Shown: positions 1 through 11,900 of the stretch, in pieces
How positions within the stretch are numbered: position 1 is the stretch's first letter
How the letters are laid out: each line of letters starts with the position of its first letter
Position numbers and translations under genes: made by a program
Notes under the pieces: generated by a model
Seen by the model: only the letters and a program-made list of their open reading frames with translations
Databases searched by the model: none
What the model was told of the DNA's origin: nothing
Origin: Sialis fuliginosa
Taxonomy: Eukaryota > Arthropoda > Insecta > Megaloptera > Sialidae
Direction: 5' to 3'
Assembly: GCA_961205875.1 (NCBI GenBank)
Contig: OY540816.1
Span: 23,570,701-23,634,700, forward strand
Length of the DNA: 64,000 bases

Positions 1-470
1 TAAAATTCAAATACTTTTTTTTTAAATCTATCTCGTAATGTCACCAATAAAATACTACTAATTAACAACAAATACAAACACAAACACACTTAAAAAAATA
101 TATTACAAATATATTTATAACAATGTTATAATAAAATTGCAACAATCAATTTTAAAATTCAAATATTTAAAAAAAATCTATCTCATAATGTCACCAATAA
201 AATACTACCAATTAACAATCAATACAAACAAAAACACACTTTAAAAAAATTACAACAATCAAATAATAAAATTTCAACAATCAAATAATTTTTTTTAAAT
301 AAATCTATCTCGTGACTCCTAAAAAATAATAACACCAATCAAATAAAATAAAATAATAACAACACAAACCTTAATAACACCAATTAACAATCAAATTAAC
401 TGTCAAAACACCACATACACACACACCCACGCACGCACACTCGCACGACTAGAGAAACAAACGTACGCAC
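1..470. repeat. AT-rich imperfect tandem repeats
   Basis: A block containing TCACCAATAAAATACTAC and AATTAACAA recurs at about 30, 180 and 310 with a period near 150 bases. The copies are separated by A-rich tracts. No convincing coding frame is present. The right edge (about 410-470) turns into an ACACAC and CGCACG simple-sequence run. Confidence 0.5.
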
Positions 471-474
471 AGTG

Positions 475-672
475 TTACCAACCAACCAACAACAATACGA
501 ATCGACACAGCCCGCTCGAAACGCAAACGGAAACTGATCGCAGCAGCGCCGCACACGACTTCCGCATTTGGCGCGTGTCCGACAAGGAGCGCACCCACCA
601 GCCGTCTTTATCCACCCCTATCTGTATTAGAATAGAATCATATGAATACACCTGCGGGGTATTATTGGCCAT
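475..672 (-). CDS. possible first exon, product unknown
   Basis: A minus-strand frame opens with an ATG at 672 and begins MANNTPQVYSYDSILIQIG. It lies in the only CpG-rich patch of the first 5 kb (about 420-660), which looks like a promoter or 5' exon. The frame becomes low-complexity toward its end, so if it is real the exon probably ends at an internal GT. The ATG is followed closely by a candidate donor (CAG|GTGTAT at about 651). I do not recognise the protein, and any continuation lies beyond the window. It could equally be a non-coding CpG-rich leader. Confidence 0.2.
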   Translation of the reverse strand: MANNTPQVYSYDSILIQIGVDKDGWWVRSLSDTRQMRKSCAALLRSVSVCVSSGLCRFVLLLVGW

Positions 673-1869
673 GGCCTTCTACGGAATCAAAATAAACAGT
701 TGAAATTTACAAAGCCGCCTACGATTCTATGGAATGTACATTATTATTGTTACTTGATGTATTAATTTTGTTTCTTTTTATGAGGCGGATGTAACTGGTA
801 ACTTTTTGCATACCTTTTATGATTGTTTAACGGTTAATTCTTGATGCTTGTAACGATAAATTTACATTATACTTATTTTAATATTTGGCTAAGAATAAAT
901 ATAAAAATTTTAAAAAAATGAATTTTAATTGTTGGGTAAATGCACAGTGCTTCCTCGTGCTGAATTCACCAAAGGTAGTTAATTATTGAATAATTTAAAT
1001 AAAAAGCGATACGGTTAATGTCGTTCTTGACATATCTTGAAAAAATTATTTTAAGATGTTACCCCTCCCCCTTACACACGATTTTAATGAATTTGAAATG
1101 GGATCGCCCTTAAGCTAGATCCAATCAAGTTTCATTAATATCGGTTCAGTGGTTCATGAGTTATGCGTGTGACAAGGATTCAAGGGACAGACAGACAGAC
1201 ACGGAACGAAAATCGTTTGTCTTGACTTGAAACGGGAAGATTATTTTAAAATTTTGAAAACGAAGAACAATTTTTTTTCTCATTTTAAAACGATCACAAA
1301 GTTTCTCGTACCTTCGATATTGCGAGTAAACAAAAAAAAATTTTTTTTCGGAAATAATATATTTTTCTCATACTGTTATAAGTGACCCACTTCTAAAAAC
1401 GTTTGAGTACTGCTGGAATATAGATATGATTTAGAATTCGTGTACCGAATTTTAATTCTTATATTAAGTAAAAAAGTTTATATATGTCCGGAAATTCTTC
1501 GTGTTGGTATTATAGCAATAACCCCCCCTTCCCTCTTTAATTTAGCCCCATGATTAAAAAACCTCCTAAAACGCATTAATTGAATTCAACATACAAGCGG
1601 TCGAAGCCGCGGGAGATAGTAAATGGTACAGTTAAAGTTAAAAAAAATAGGCAAATATTCAAATTATTATTTTATTTATCATAGATTTTTGCTACATCAT
1701 TTTTAATTTAATATGTAATTATGTGATCAACACATTTACCTATCCTATATCAATAATAATAAAAATTAAAAACAATTTATAAAATGACAACAATCAACTT
1801 AAAATTTAATTAAATAAGAAACCACGACGTCACAACTAAAAAAAATATATATTTTTTAATTGTTGCATT
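673..1869. other. intergenic, with one transposon remnant
   Basis: No gene is visible between the CpG-rich patch and the 3' end of the kinesin. About 1060-1250 is the reverse complement of sequence at 57.7-57.85 kb. It shares the stretch read as GGTTCAGTGGTTCATGAG, followed by an ACAGACAGACAG run. The rest is A/T-rich. Confidence 0.45.
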
Positions 1870-4800
1870 TCAAACCACATTCAAAAATGTCCTAACCTTT
1901 AAAATCGGAGACTTTACTGAAGAACAATCATTTTCACATTTTTCCGGTACATCGTCACCTAAACACGATGTTTCACCCATATTTTCTTCTTCAGGATTCA
2001 AAAGCAACGAAATTTTATTTTCATAATACATTTGAATGTTATACATCTGTAAAGAAGATATTGACATATGCTGCCATCTCTGAAACCGTAGAGAAACTAA
2101 TAATTTATTTTAACGTACCTCACTTTGATATTCTGCTTGTAATTCTGCATACATTAAGTCTCTTGTTGTCAGAACTTGCTTATATTCCACATCTGCTCTT
2201 GTATATTTCACTTTTAATTCATCTAATTCACTTTTATATTTACTTTTTAACTGCATTGTTTCGACCATCTTTTTAAATAAAACTTCAATTGCACTTTTAG
2301 CGTCTGTCATTGTTTGAATTTTATCACATATTAACTTAGATCTTTCACAATCACCTATAAAAACATTAAAACATGTACTTTTTATTAAATAAATTACATT
2401 TTAAGTAAAATAATTCACGATTCGATTTTAATTATGACAGCGAGGTTCGGCCGCCCGATAAAGACTAAACTGCGCATGCTCAGAATCGACCAATAGAAAC
2501 GCTGCAATCGAAATTTTAAATTTTGAATTAAAATATCACATACCTTGATGATAATTAGCGACTTTTTGTTGTAAATCAGTGATTTGGACACTTCTGAGTT
2601 CTAATTCTTCTTTAAGATTGTTTATTTCGTTGCTATTAGCAGGAAGAATACTATTTTTCTCCAATAATGTTTTACGTTGTTCATCTAATTGTTCAGAAAC
2701 ATTTACGGTTTCGATTATTTTAGTCACAGCGTCGATTTCTTGATGAAGCCAATGTTGTACGTCATTTTTATCTAAATATAAGTTGATATAAATTATTTTC
2801 AATACAAATCAAATCCATAGATAACATCAATTAATATTAAATAATTAACTTTTAGCGGGAGATTTAAATTTTGTTTGTTACATTATATAATATAATTTTT
2901 TTTTTTGGTCGTCACATCGAGGCTCATAACTTTGTAAATTTTAAATATTTTTAAATAAAAATTGATATTAAATAAGTTGAATATATACTTAATAAAATGC
3001 CATCTACCCGAACTTAAAATAATTAGTTATACCTTTAAAAAAAATTCCCAAGCATTGACAATTTTTTGACCCGTCACATTGACTTAAACCTACCTGTTTT
3101 TTCAAAATTCTGTTTTTCTTCAACAACCATACTTTCTTTGATTCTACAATTTTGTATCGCCCGAATTTCTTCTTTATATTTATTATCATGCCACAAATTT
3201 TCCTTACACCATAAATAAAATTCTTTAGCACGCTCTCTCATTTCTTTAATACACTTGTCTTTCTCATTTTTCATGTACATAATTTCTTCATAATACTCCT
3301 GAACATCATCGTCATATTTAAACTGGTTTTCAATCAATTCTAATTTTTCTACGACATCGTTTTTCAATTTTCTAGTTTCTTCATAAGATTCTTTATACAA
3401 AGCACCCCCCACTTTCGAATCAGACAAACAAATTTCGTTAATTCGCCTTTCTTCTTTTCGCAACGAAATACTTTTTCTCAAAATATCCAAATTTTGGCTG
3501 TACAGTTTCAAAAATTCCCCATTTTCAACCAACTTCCCAATTAGCATTTTTTTATTTGCTATGTTCGTTGAATAAGATCGAATTTTTCTGCTCAATTCTG
3601 CTTGTTTTTCGTCATAATCTATCTGACGTTCGTAGAACATATTTGCATCATTTGTAGCCATATTTTGAACAAACGGTAAGTAAAACTGTTCTTTCAAAGA
3701 AGATTTACACGCATCCATATCTAAATCCCCGATTGAATTTTCTACAGATTTTAAAAAATGTTTAATCTCATCAATTTTCTTTTTCGCTGGATCAAATTCC
3801 CTTGCGTCATCTTCACTCAAAAATAACTCATCCATTCCTTTTAAGAATAACATTTCCAACTCACTCAACTGTTTTTTTAAATCAGAATTCGCCCGTTCAA
3901 CAATACTGAATTTTTCATACAAAGCAATATTATCTGAAATCATTATTTTCAATTTTTCTGAAAGTTGATAATTCTTCATCCTGCATTCTTCTTTCTCTTC
4001 TCTCAACTGTATTATCTCGCTTGGGGTTATCTTCCCAACACCTTTCAGTCCGATCAATTCTAATTGCAACTCATTAACTTTTTTATTCAATCGTAAAATT
4101 TCAGCAGTTTTTGGATCTTGATTAACAATCGGTTTATTTTTAATTCTTTGAGCACGATCTGCGTACCTTAACGTGTTAATAGTCTCATCTACATTATAAT
4201 CAGCAGGGCTTACACAAGCTACCATTAAAGTGAAAGAATTCCCCCCTAGAGAATCTTTTAAAAGCCTCGTTAGCTTACTATCTCGATAACATATAAAATT
4301 CGAGTTATCACAAAGCGCCGATATGACGTTTCCTAAAACTAGAAGACTTTTATTGATATTAACGCCCTCTTTGAACCTCTCCCCGGTAGTTTGGGTCTTT
4401 TTCGAACGCTCTGATCCTGCCAAGTCGACTATATGGAACTTGGATGTTATTGTGTCCGCTACATTTGTACTGTTTCTAATTTTATTCTGTTGAATTGTAA
4501 TTGTAAATATCGCATGACTTCTGGAAGATTGGGTGTTCATAGCTGTTGCCCCCGTGGCTCTTCCCTTTGATCCTTTGATTTGAAAGTAAATGAAAATAAG
4601 TACATTTGTTTTTCAAATTTTGAAAGGTTATATGGGGTTAATACATTTTTTAAGCAATTTTTTTATGTCATTCGAAAGCCTATAGTTTCAACTTCAAATT
4701 GATTTTTTGAAATTTAATTTACAATTTTTTTTAACAAAGTTATTTAAAATCTAAAAAAAATGACAATTTTACTTTGTCATCTTGTAAGGGTTAACAAATT

Positions 4801-5668
4801 CGTTAAAAAATATGTGGAAAGCTTGAATTTGTCTATTTTAAATGCATTTATTCAAATCGAAAATAGATAAAAGCAGAATAACAATTTTAAGCCCCATAAA
4901 AAATTGTTTATTTTTATTTTTTGAGGCAAAAATATATTTTTTTTACAGAAAATGTTAATAATATAAGCTGATTTTTTTTTTAAATAACACATCTTAAATT
5001 ATTTGTATTAACTTAAAACATAGGGCCCCCTTTTGACAGTTGCCTAAAATATAAAATAATTTCCCTAATCAAATACCTTTAATCAAATAATTCATAGTCT
5101 CCTGCGCAGAAAACACAGGCTGTTCCGTAAGTCCAGGTATCACGATATTCTTCCCCTTCTCCCGGATATCCACGACACACTTCTCCCTAGCATTCCCCGC
5201 TAGAAGGTCATACAAACATTCCTGGTACAACTCCATGAAAGAAACAGTTATTTTATATTCTGTATCATTCGTGTTACTTATCACATTAAATATGTCGTTG
5301 ACAGCACGTGGTATAACACCCATATCTCCGGAACCGGAAGCACCCACACCGATATCTCCAGCATCCGCGGAACCGGAAGTACCCATAGAATGTGTTTTAC
5401 CGGACCCGGTTTGACCGTAAGCTAATATGGTTACATTATACCCATCGAATAGTTTTGAGGTTAGATTTTTGACCGACGTTTCGTAGAATTCTTGCTGACT
5501 TGTGTCGGAATCGAACACGTGGTTGAACGTGAAGGCTTTATCGTTTCCTTTGATTATTATTTGAGGCTCGTTGGGAATTGTATTGATAACTTTATGACAC
5601 CCGCGATCTATTTCTGAAGCGATTAGAGGCCGGATGCGGACGGCTACTTGGACGGAAGTGCTTGCCAT
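1870..5668 (-). CDS. chromokinesin, kinesin-4 family (KIF4/Klp3A-like)
   Basis: This is a microtubule motor of the kinesin-4 family, which acts on chromosome arms and the central spindle. Exons are 5077-5668, 3094-4572, 2544-2771, 2119-2354 and 1870-2079, all in frame, giving about 914 aa. The N-terminal motor shows the P-loop GQTGSGKTHS (85-94), switch I NTQSSRSH (210-217) and switch II DLAGSE (247-252). The stretch NEPQIIIKGNDKAFTF is diagnostic of KIF4. A long coiled-coil stalk follows, and exons 3-4 still align with the KIF4 stalk (LRSVQITDLQQK). The start is the ATG at 5668. A Gly/Ser-rich insertion follows the P-loop. The C-terminal cysteine-rich domain of KIF4 is not seen. Exon 5 may end at a donor after 1897 and continue, or stop at 1870. 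Family assignment is firm; the C-terminus is uncertain. Confidence 0.88.
4600..4985. repeat. dispersed repeat in kinesin intron 1
   Basis: This intron stretch resembles the repeats at 25.49-25.70 kb and 30.12-30.40 kb. All carry a poly-purine tract, an ATAACTTTGT-like or TAACAAAGTT-like motif and a TTTAATTTACAATTTTTT-like core. It is probably a diverged non-autonomous transposon. No ends could be fixed. Confidence 0.35.
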
Positions 5669-8600
5669 CTAAAAAGATTATTTTATTATAGATAAAAAAG
5701 TTTTTACGAAAAAAATTAATCCGAGTTTAAAAATTTAATTTAATTTTTTTCCTTTTGAGAGGCGTATATTTGAATTTATATGGGATAATCTCGAGAGTGT
5801 ATTCTTTCAAACAAACAAAAATCGTCCAAATCGATGCATTTCTGTCGGAGTTATGCTCGAACATAAAAAATATAACCTCCTACTTTTTTGAACTAAAAAT
5901 ATAAATATAGATTTTTCTTATTACGGGTCTGTTCTAATTATTTAATATACATACATATATAGAATAATTACTTTTTAGTATTAATTTAACAAATGAGCTC
6001 CAGAACATTATCGTGGGAACAAATAAAAAAAATTTAATTTTTTACGTATTTTTTTATTAATTTTGAAAAAAGTTGGGCTCGACTTATTTTTTTTTTTTTT
6101 TATTCCCACTGTGAAAAAACTTGAGGACCATTGAGTGAAAATACGGCGTTTTTAACTTATTTAAAATATTCCTTTATTTCTCGATTTAAAGTCATTTATT
6201 TTTGTCGTAAAAAATGTACCTCTTCCTTTTATATTTTAGGAAAGAGAGGAGGGGGGATTTTTAGTATCCTGATTTTGAAATTTCACAATAATTAAGTATT
6301 AAATTTTTTCCTTTATAGGTGATAACGGGGCGAAAGGGGGGGGGGGAGTTTTAGCACTGTCTTCCCCCTTCCCCAAAAAAATGTATTCTATTAAAACATT
6401 ACTTTATATTAAAAATATTATAAGATAATAAATTTAAATTTACGGTTTCTAGTTCATCCCTTCCCCAATAAAAAAATCCCAGTTCCGCCTCTGTTAGTAG
6501 CATATTCAATGTATGTAGGTAACTTTAAAATTACATTTACGTTTTTTTTAAATTTTCCTATTTATCAAAATGAATTAAAAAAATAAAACTTACCTTTCAA
6601 TTTTATAAAAATACTGGACGTATAAATTATATTTTAGATAAAAAGACACTAATATTAATAATACAATGCATGTATTTAATAGCTAAAATAATCACTGAAT
6701 AAAACTAGTTGAAACTATTACAATATATAAATGAATTCCAATTTATTAATTAAAAATTAATTATGTAACTTTTCTATTTCAGTAATGCAATTTATAATTA
6801 TTAATTATCTTTCTTAAATTATTGAGAAAATATTTAAATGATTGATCCAGAAACCTACAGGGCCGTAACTACCAATAGGGCAGTGCCCAGGGGGCCCCCG
6901 CGGCAGAGTTAAACTTTTCTTTTATTTGAAAATTACGTTATTACAAATTTTTATTTTTATTTCGTTGCCAACTTGAATTCTACACTTATTAAAAATTCAA
7001 ATCGGCGACCAAAAAAAAAAAAAAGAAGTTATTTACTTCAAAATTTAGAACATTTATGTCTGTTGTATTTAATGGTTTTTGAGACATTTAATTTTGAAAA
7101 AAATATACATATATGTAAAATTTCCAAAAGTTGATATTTTTCGAAGGGGACATTTTTTCGTACTCTGAATATGCATAAAAATCGATGTCTATAACCAAAA
7201 TCACAGTTTCACTGATATTTTTCTAAAATATACGCATAAGTATTTTTGTTGCATTTTGATGTATATCCTGCCATCTATTGGTAACAATTAGAAATTTACA
7301 ATTAGCAATAAATAGCAATAATATAGGAAACTGTAAATCACTGTTTTTTTTTTTATAATTTCTAATTTGTATGACAAATATTTATGAATTAATGATATTA
7401 TTTTATTATATTAATTATCATAATAAATTAAAGCAATAAAATCCAACAAAGTAAGAGCGACAATAAAAGTATCGATGACAGCAAAGCAATTAGAAATTTT
7501 CTTAAATTTTGATGTACATATGTCGCGCCACCTATTGATAACGATCAGAAACTATTAAATAATACAGGAAACTGTAAATTACGTGACACGCTTGTCAATT
7601 TTTAGAAATTCTCACGTACTGTCAAATATTTTATTTTTCAATTTATCGTATTATTTTTATACAGGATGAGTTATATCAGGTGGAACAAACTTGAGCCGTG
7701 GATTGAGAAAAATATTTTAAGCAAAAAACATTATATAAACATGTGTCCGGAAATTTATCATGAGGGGGCTACAGCCCTCCAAAAATTTTATTCAAAATTA
7801 GTTTTTATTTAATATCTGGAGAACCCATTATGCTAAAGTTATAAAATTTAATACGTGGCTTAGTATTAATAAGTATTATTGATTTCCAGTATTAACCAAT
7901 TATAATTTAGACCAGGGCCGTATGGGGCCAGTAGGCCCATCGATTTTTATCTAATATTTTTTTGTTCTTTAATTTTTTCCTGTGTTGGGCATTTGAATAA
8001 GACTATATGACACAAAATACACAAAAATATACTTTGCTCATTTATCATAGGATATTTTTTATACTAATGTATATTTCATATACATGGTATAAGAAAGTAA
8101 TAAAAATATCGGTATGGAGAACCATACATGACTTCCATGTACTTTCTATCTTTTTAAATAATTTTTAAATATAAATTTTTTTAAATATTTTCTTATATAA
8201 CCTACTACTACGAATATACATATCGTAATACATTAAAAAAACATATACTTACAACGGTTACAGCTCTTTTTGCCATTTGTATATAAATATTAGTTTTCTA
8301 ATGTCAAAAACATAATTCACATTCGTAGAAAAACTAATTTGACAATTTGAATTTAGTTGCATTTGTTTCCAAGGAAACATGAATTAATGACATATTAGTA
8401 TTTAAAATTCAAATTTTAAGTGTGTTTTTCACCCCTTTAATGGCTGTTTAGGCACGTACAAATAATAAATGTCCCTTAGATTCAATTGAACTGCAAATGT
8501 ACCAAATCTTATCAAAATTAATGAGATAATACTCGCAATATTCACTTTTTAGACGAAAAAAATTACAAAATTTCGAATATTTCCAAAACCCTTAATCCAA

Positions 8601-8997
8601 TTAGCACCAAAATCAATAGGTCTGGAGTACTCACTGAGACAAACATTTTCCCCAAAAATAATTCAGATCGGTGCATTTTTACAGTAGTTATCGTGAACGA
8701 AAGAAAATTCTACATCCGCACAGACACACGCACAGCCGCCATGCGGAAATTAACTTTTCTTTACGTTTTGAAGTTAGTACAATCAGAATTTGTCATTTTC
8801 TCGGACACGATTTTTCGATGGTATTACAATACTTTCATTTCCCTCGGAACATGGAAGTAAAAACAATGGACTGGGGAAGGGGGGGGGGGATCAAAAGAAA
8901 AAAAATCCTGTAGAAAATAAAATTATTTGTTTTATATTTTATATACAAAATCATTTTATACATAAAAAAATTCTATTTACAAAAAAAAAACAAAAAC
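5669..8997. other. intergenic transposon remnants
   Basis: No host gene is visible between the kinesin start and the UTP20 stop. About 5745-5905 is an intact copy of the repeat that flanks the hAT-like element at 47.2-48.5 kb. Two related segments at about 7255-7330 and 7505-7580 share TGCCATCTATTGGTAACAA-like sequence and a GGAAACTGTAAAT stretch. About 6858 and 7912 each carry a CAGGGCCGTA-like terminus. About 8070-8110 carries part of the TTACTTATACTAATGTATA hairpin also found beside the 184-bp array. Confidence 0.45.
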
Positions 8998-11900
8998 CTA
9001 AACGCGTTGTTCGACTTTTCTTTTTTTAACGTACTCTTTCCCGTGTAACTTGGACTTCTTCTTCCGCTTCATCTCCTTCTTCTTCTCCTGCACTCTGATC
9101 TTCTTCCTGGCCGCCACTTCCGGTTCAGTCACGGCCAACTGCGCCCTCTCCCGTTTCCTTTTCGCCCTCACAATCATCAGATGTGTTTGTAATTTGGAAA
9201 CGGTTTTCGTGTACAAATCGTTACCGATTTTATTTTTTATTTGATTCGCTGCAACTTTCGCCAAGTGTTTTAAATTCGCGCCCGCTAATTTTTCGTCTGT
9301 GTTTGACATTTCGCGAACTAAAGGACCCAACAGATGGTTTACGAGAGAGATTATTATGTTTTTGTCGAGGAATATCGCAACGCCACCTATCCATTGAAAA
9401 ATCGCCGTTCTCTGTAATAAATAAAATATTTATGTGTCTAGTTTTTTGATTACGTAGAACTTTGTAACTATGAATCGTACAGACTTCGAAGTGGTCTTAA
9501 ATTATGCGTTATGTAATCTAGTTTCTTGTAGATAGGGGGGGGGATCCAGGGGATCAATATCCCCCATGAGTCTATGAAAATTATAAGTTGATCAAAATTA
9601 TAATACTACACGAATTTAGTTACCAGATTTCTAAAATGCTCCGGGCAGTCTCGAGGGGGGGGGGGGTAATTTTTAGGTTGCAGAAGTTTTTTTTTTTTAA
9701 TTTTTTAACATACAAATAAATTCATCTACTAGTTATATACTTCTAGATCAGTGGTGAAACGTCCATCTGTGTTTTCAGTTAATAAATAATTTAAAAATAT
9801 TCGTCTTTATGCACAACTCAAACATTTTAATCAAAAATAGCATTTAATATTAATCTACACGCTCAATTATAAAACTGTAATACCTCTACGTCTTATTTTC
9901 TTGTATTTTAGTCGATATTTGTATGACGAGTTGAAGTTTACTGTAGGAAATTTCACTAAAAAATTTAGAATTTTTGATTTAGTTAAAAGTATGTTTATTG
10001 TATAGAAAATGACGTGAAAAGTTGTTTGTTTCAAACCGCAGGTCTGTATCTCAAACCGTTCTCGAGATATAGCCCCTCAAAGTTTTAATTTTTTCAAATT
10101 TTTGGAGAAAAAAGGCCATAACTTTTGAACGCGTGGTCGGAATTGATTTTAGTTGACGGATTTGGAATCAGCGTGTCAAAATCTATAAAATGGCATGTAT
10201 AATACCTTAAAACTAAAAAAAAAAAAAATTCGCGAAAAATCGAAAAAATTCAAAGGGGTATACCTTAAAAAAATGTCGATTTTAGGCCAAAATTTTTTTG
10301 TCGGATTTTAAAGTATTATACATGTCATTATATAGATTTCGACACGCTGATTCCAAATCCGTCAACTAAAATCAATTCCGACCACGCGTTCAAAAGTTAT
10401 GGCCTTTTTTCTCCAAATATTTGAAAAAACTAAAACTTTGAGAGGCTGTATCTCGAGAACGGTTTGAGATACAGACCTGCGGTTTGAAACAAACAACTTT
10501 TCACGTCATTTTCTATACAATAAACATACTTTTAACGAAATCAAAAATTCGAAATTTTTTAGTGAAATTTCCTACACTGAACTTCAACTCGTCATACAAA
10601 TATCGACTAAAATACAAGAAAATAAGACGTAGAACCATTTAGTCACTATATAAATATATTAGAATGTATTTAAAAAAGTAAAAGCTTGAAACTAAAAACT
10701 CAAAGACATTTTTTTAAACTCTTCTAGTATGAACAAAATCAACTTTTTTTAAAATGCAATATTTAGTACGAAAAGAGTTTAATAGAGCTTTTTAGTCGGT
10801 TTTAAAAAAGCAAATTACTAACTAAAATCAATTCCGACCACGCGTTCAAAAGTTACGACTATTTTTCACCAAATTTTATAAAAAAACTGAAACTTAAAAA
10901 AAAAAAAAATTAAAAATTAAAAAAAAAAACACTTACGAGAACAACTTCATTCGGAGTCTGCGCCACCTCTGCGTTCACAATCTTCCTGACCCTCCTCACC
11001 AACCACCTCAAGTTAACAACACTCTCTTCAACACCACCACCAACACCAACACCATCTTCAGCCGCTTCTAAATCAAGCGACACGTGTTTCAACACCCTCA
11101 CAACAAACATCAGATTCTTGACAACCTGTTCGGCCATGCTGACCTTAACACCTCCAGCCTGAAGCTGCGCGCACAAATCCAACGTCAACGACTTAACAAT
11201 CGGTTTCGGATCGCTCAGAATATACCCGACCGGTTCCTTCCCGTTGGAAACGATCAACTCCCCGACTTTATCCGGATCTATCGTCGCCAGAACATAACCT
11301 AGAAACTGCGCGGCCGCTAACCTAACCCATTCGTGTGGATATGCTAGAAGAGTTTGAACGTAAACCGATATGCATTCGATCTCTTCAGTTCTTGCTAGAA
11401 ACGCAGGACACTGCGCCGATATCTTGTGCAAGAGGAGAAGAACTTGGAACAGATGATGGTCCCTGGACCGTATTTCTTCTTCGGATACCTCGACTTCCTC
11501 ATTCACCGATACGCGTACGAACTGCCCGGGAGTTTTAGGCCCACACGTGTTAAACTGCGAGATTAAGACGGGCGTTAATGCATCAAGCCGTTTCTCGAAT
11601 CTGTCTTTCTCGACGGAGACGAAATGGCCGCAGAGTTGGGCGGCCACGCGCCGGTGCTCGGTTTTAGTGTCCTCGAACCAGAGAACGATGATTTCGAACA
11701 GTTTGTTGCGTTCGTTGTTGTCGACCTTCTTCAGCATCGCTTTGATGCAGTTGGCGACGGTTTTCTTCACTTCCGGCATGTCTTCGTTTTCCAAACGGGC
11801 TCCGAGCGTCACGAAGAATAGCCCGCTGTAGGATTTCAGTTTTTCCTGAAATAGGGAAGATTCGAATCGTCGGATATTTGTTGAAAATACGAGCAGAAAA

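Noticed and set aside
8671-9029. Plus-strand frames of about 80 aa over the UTP20 3' end
   Set aside because: Low-complexity Lys/Phe-rich translation of poly-A/T tracts opposite the UTP20 terminal exon and 3' flank.
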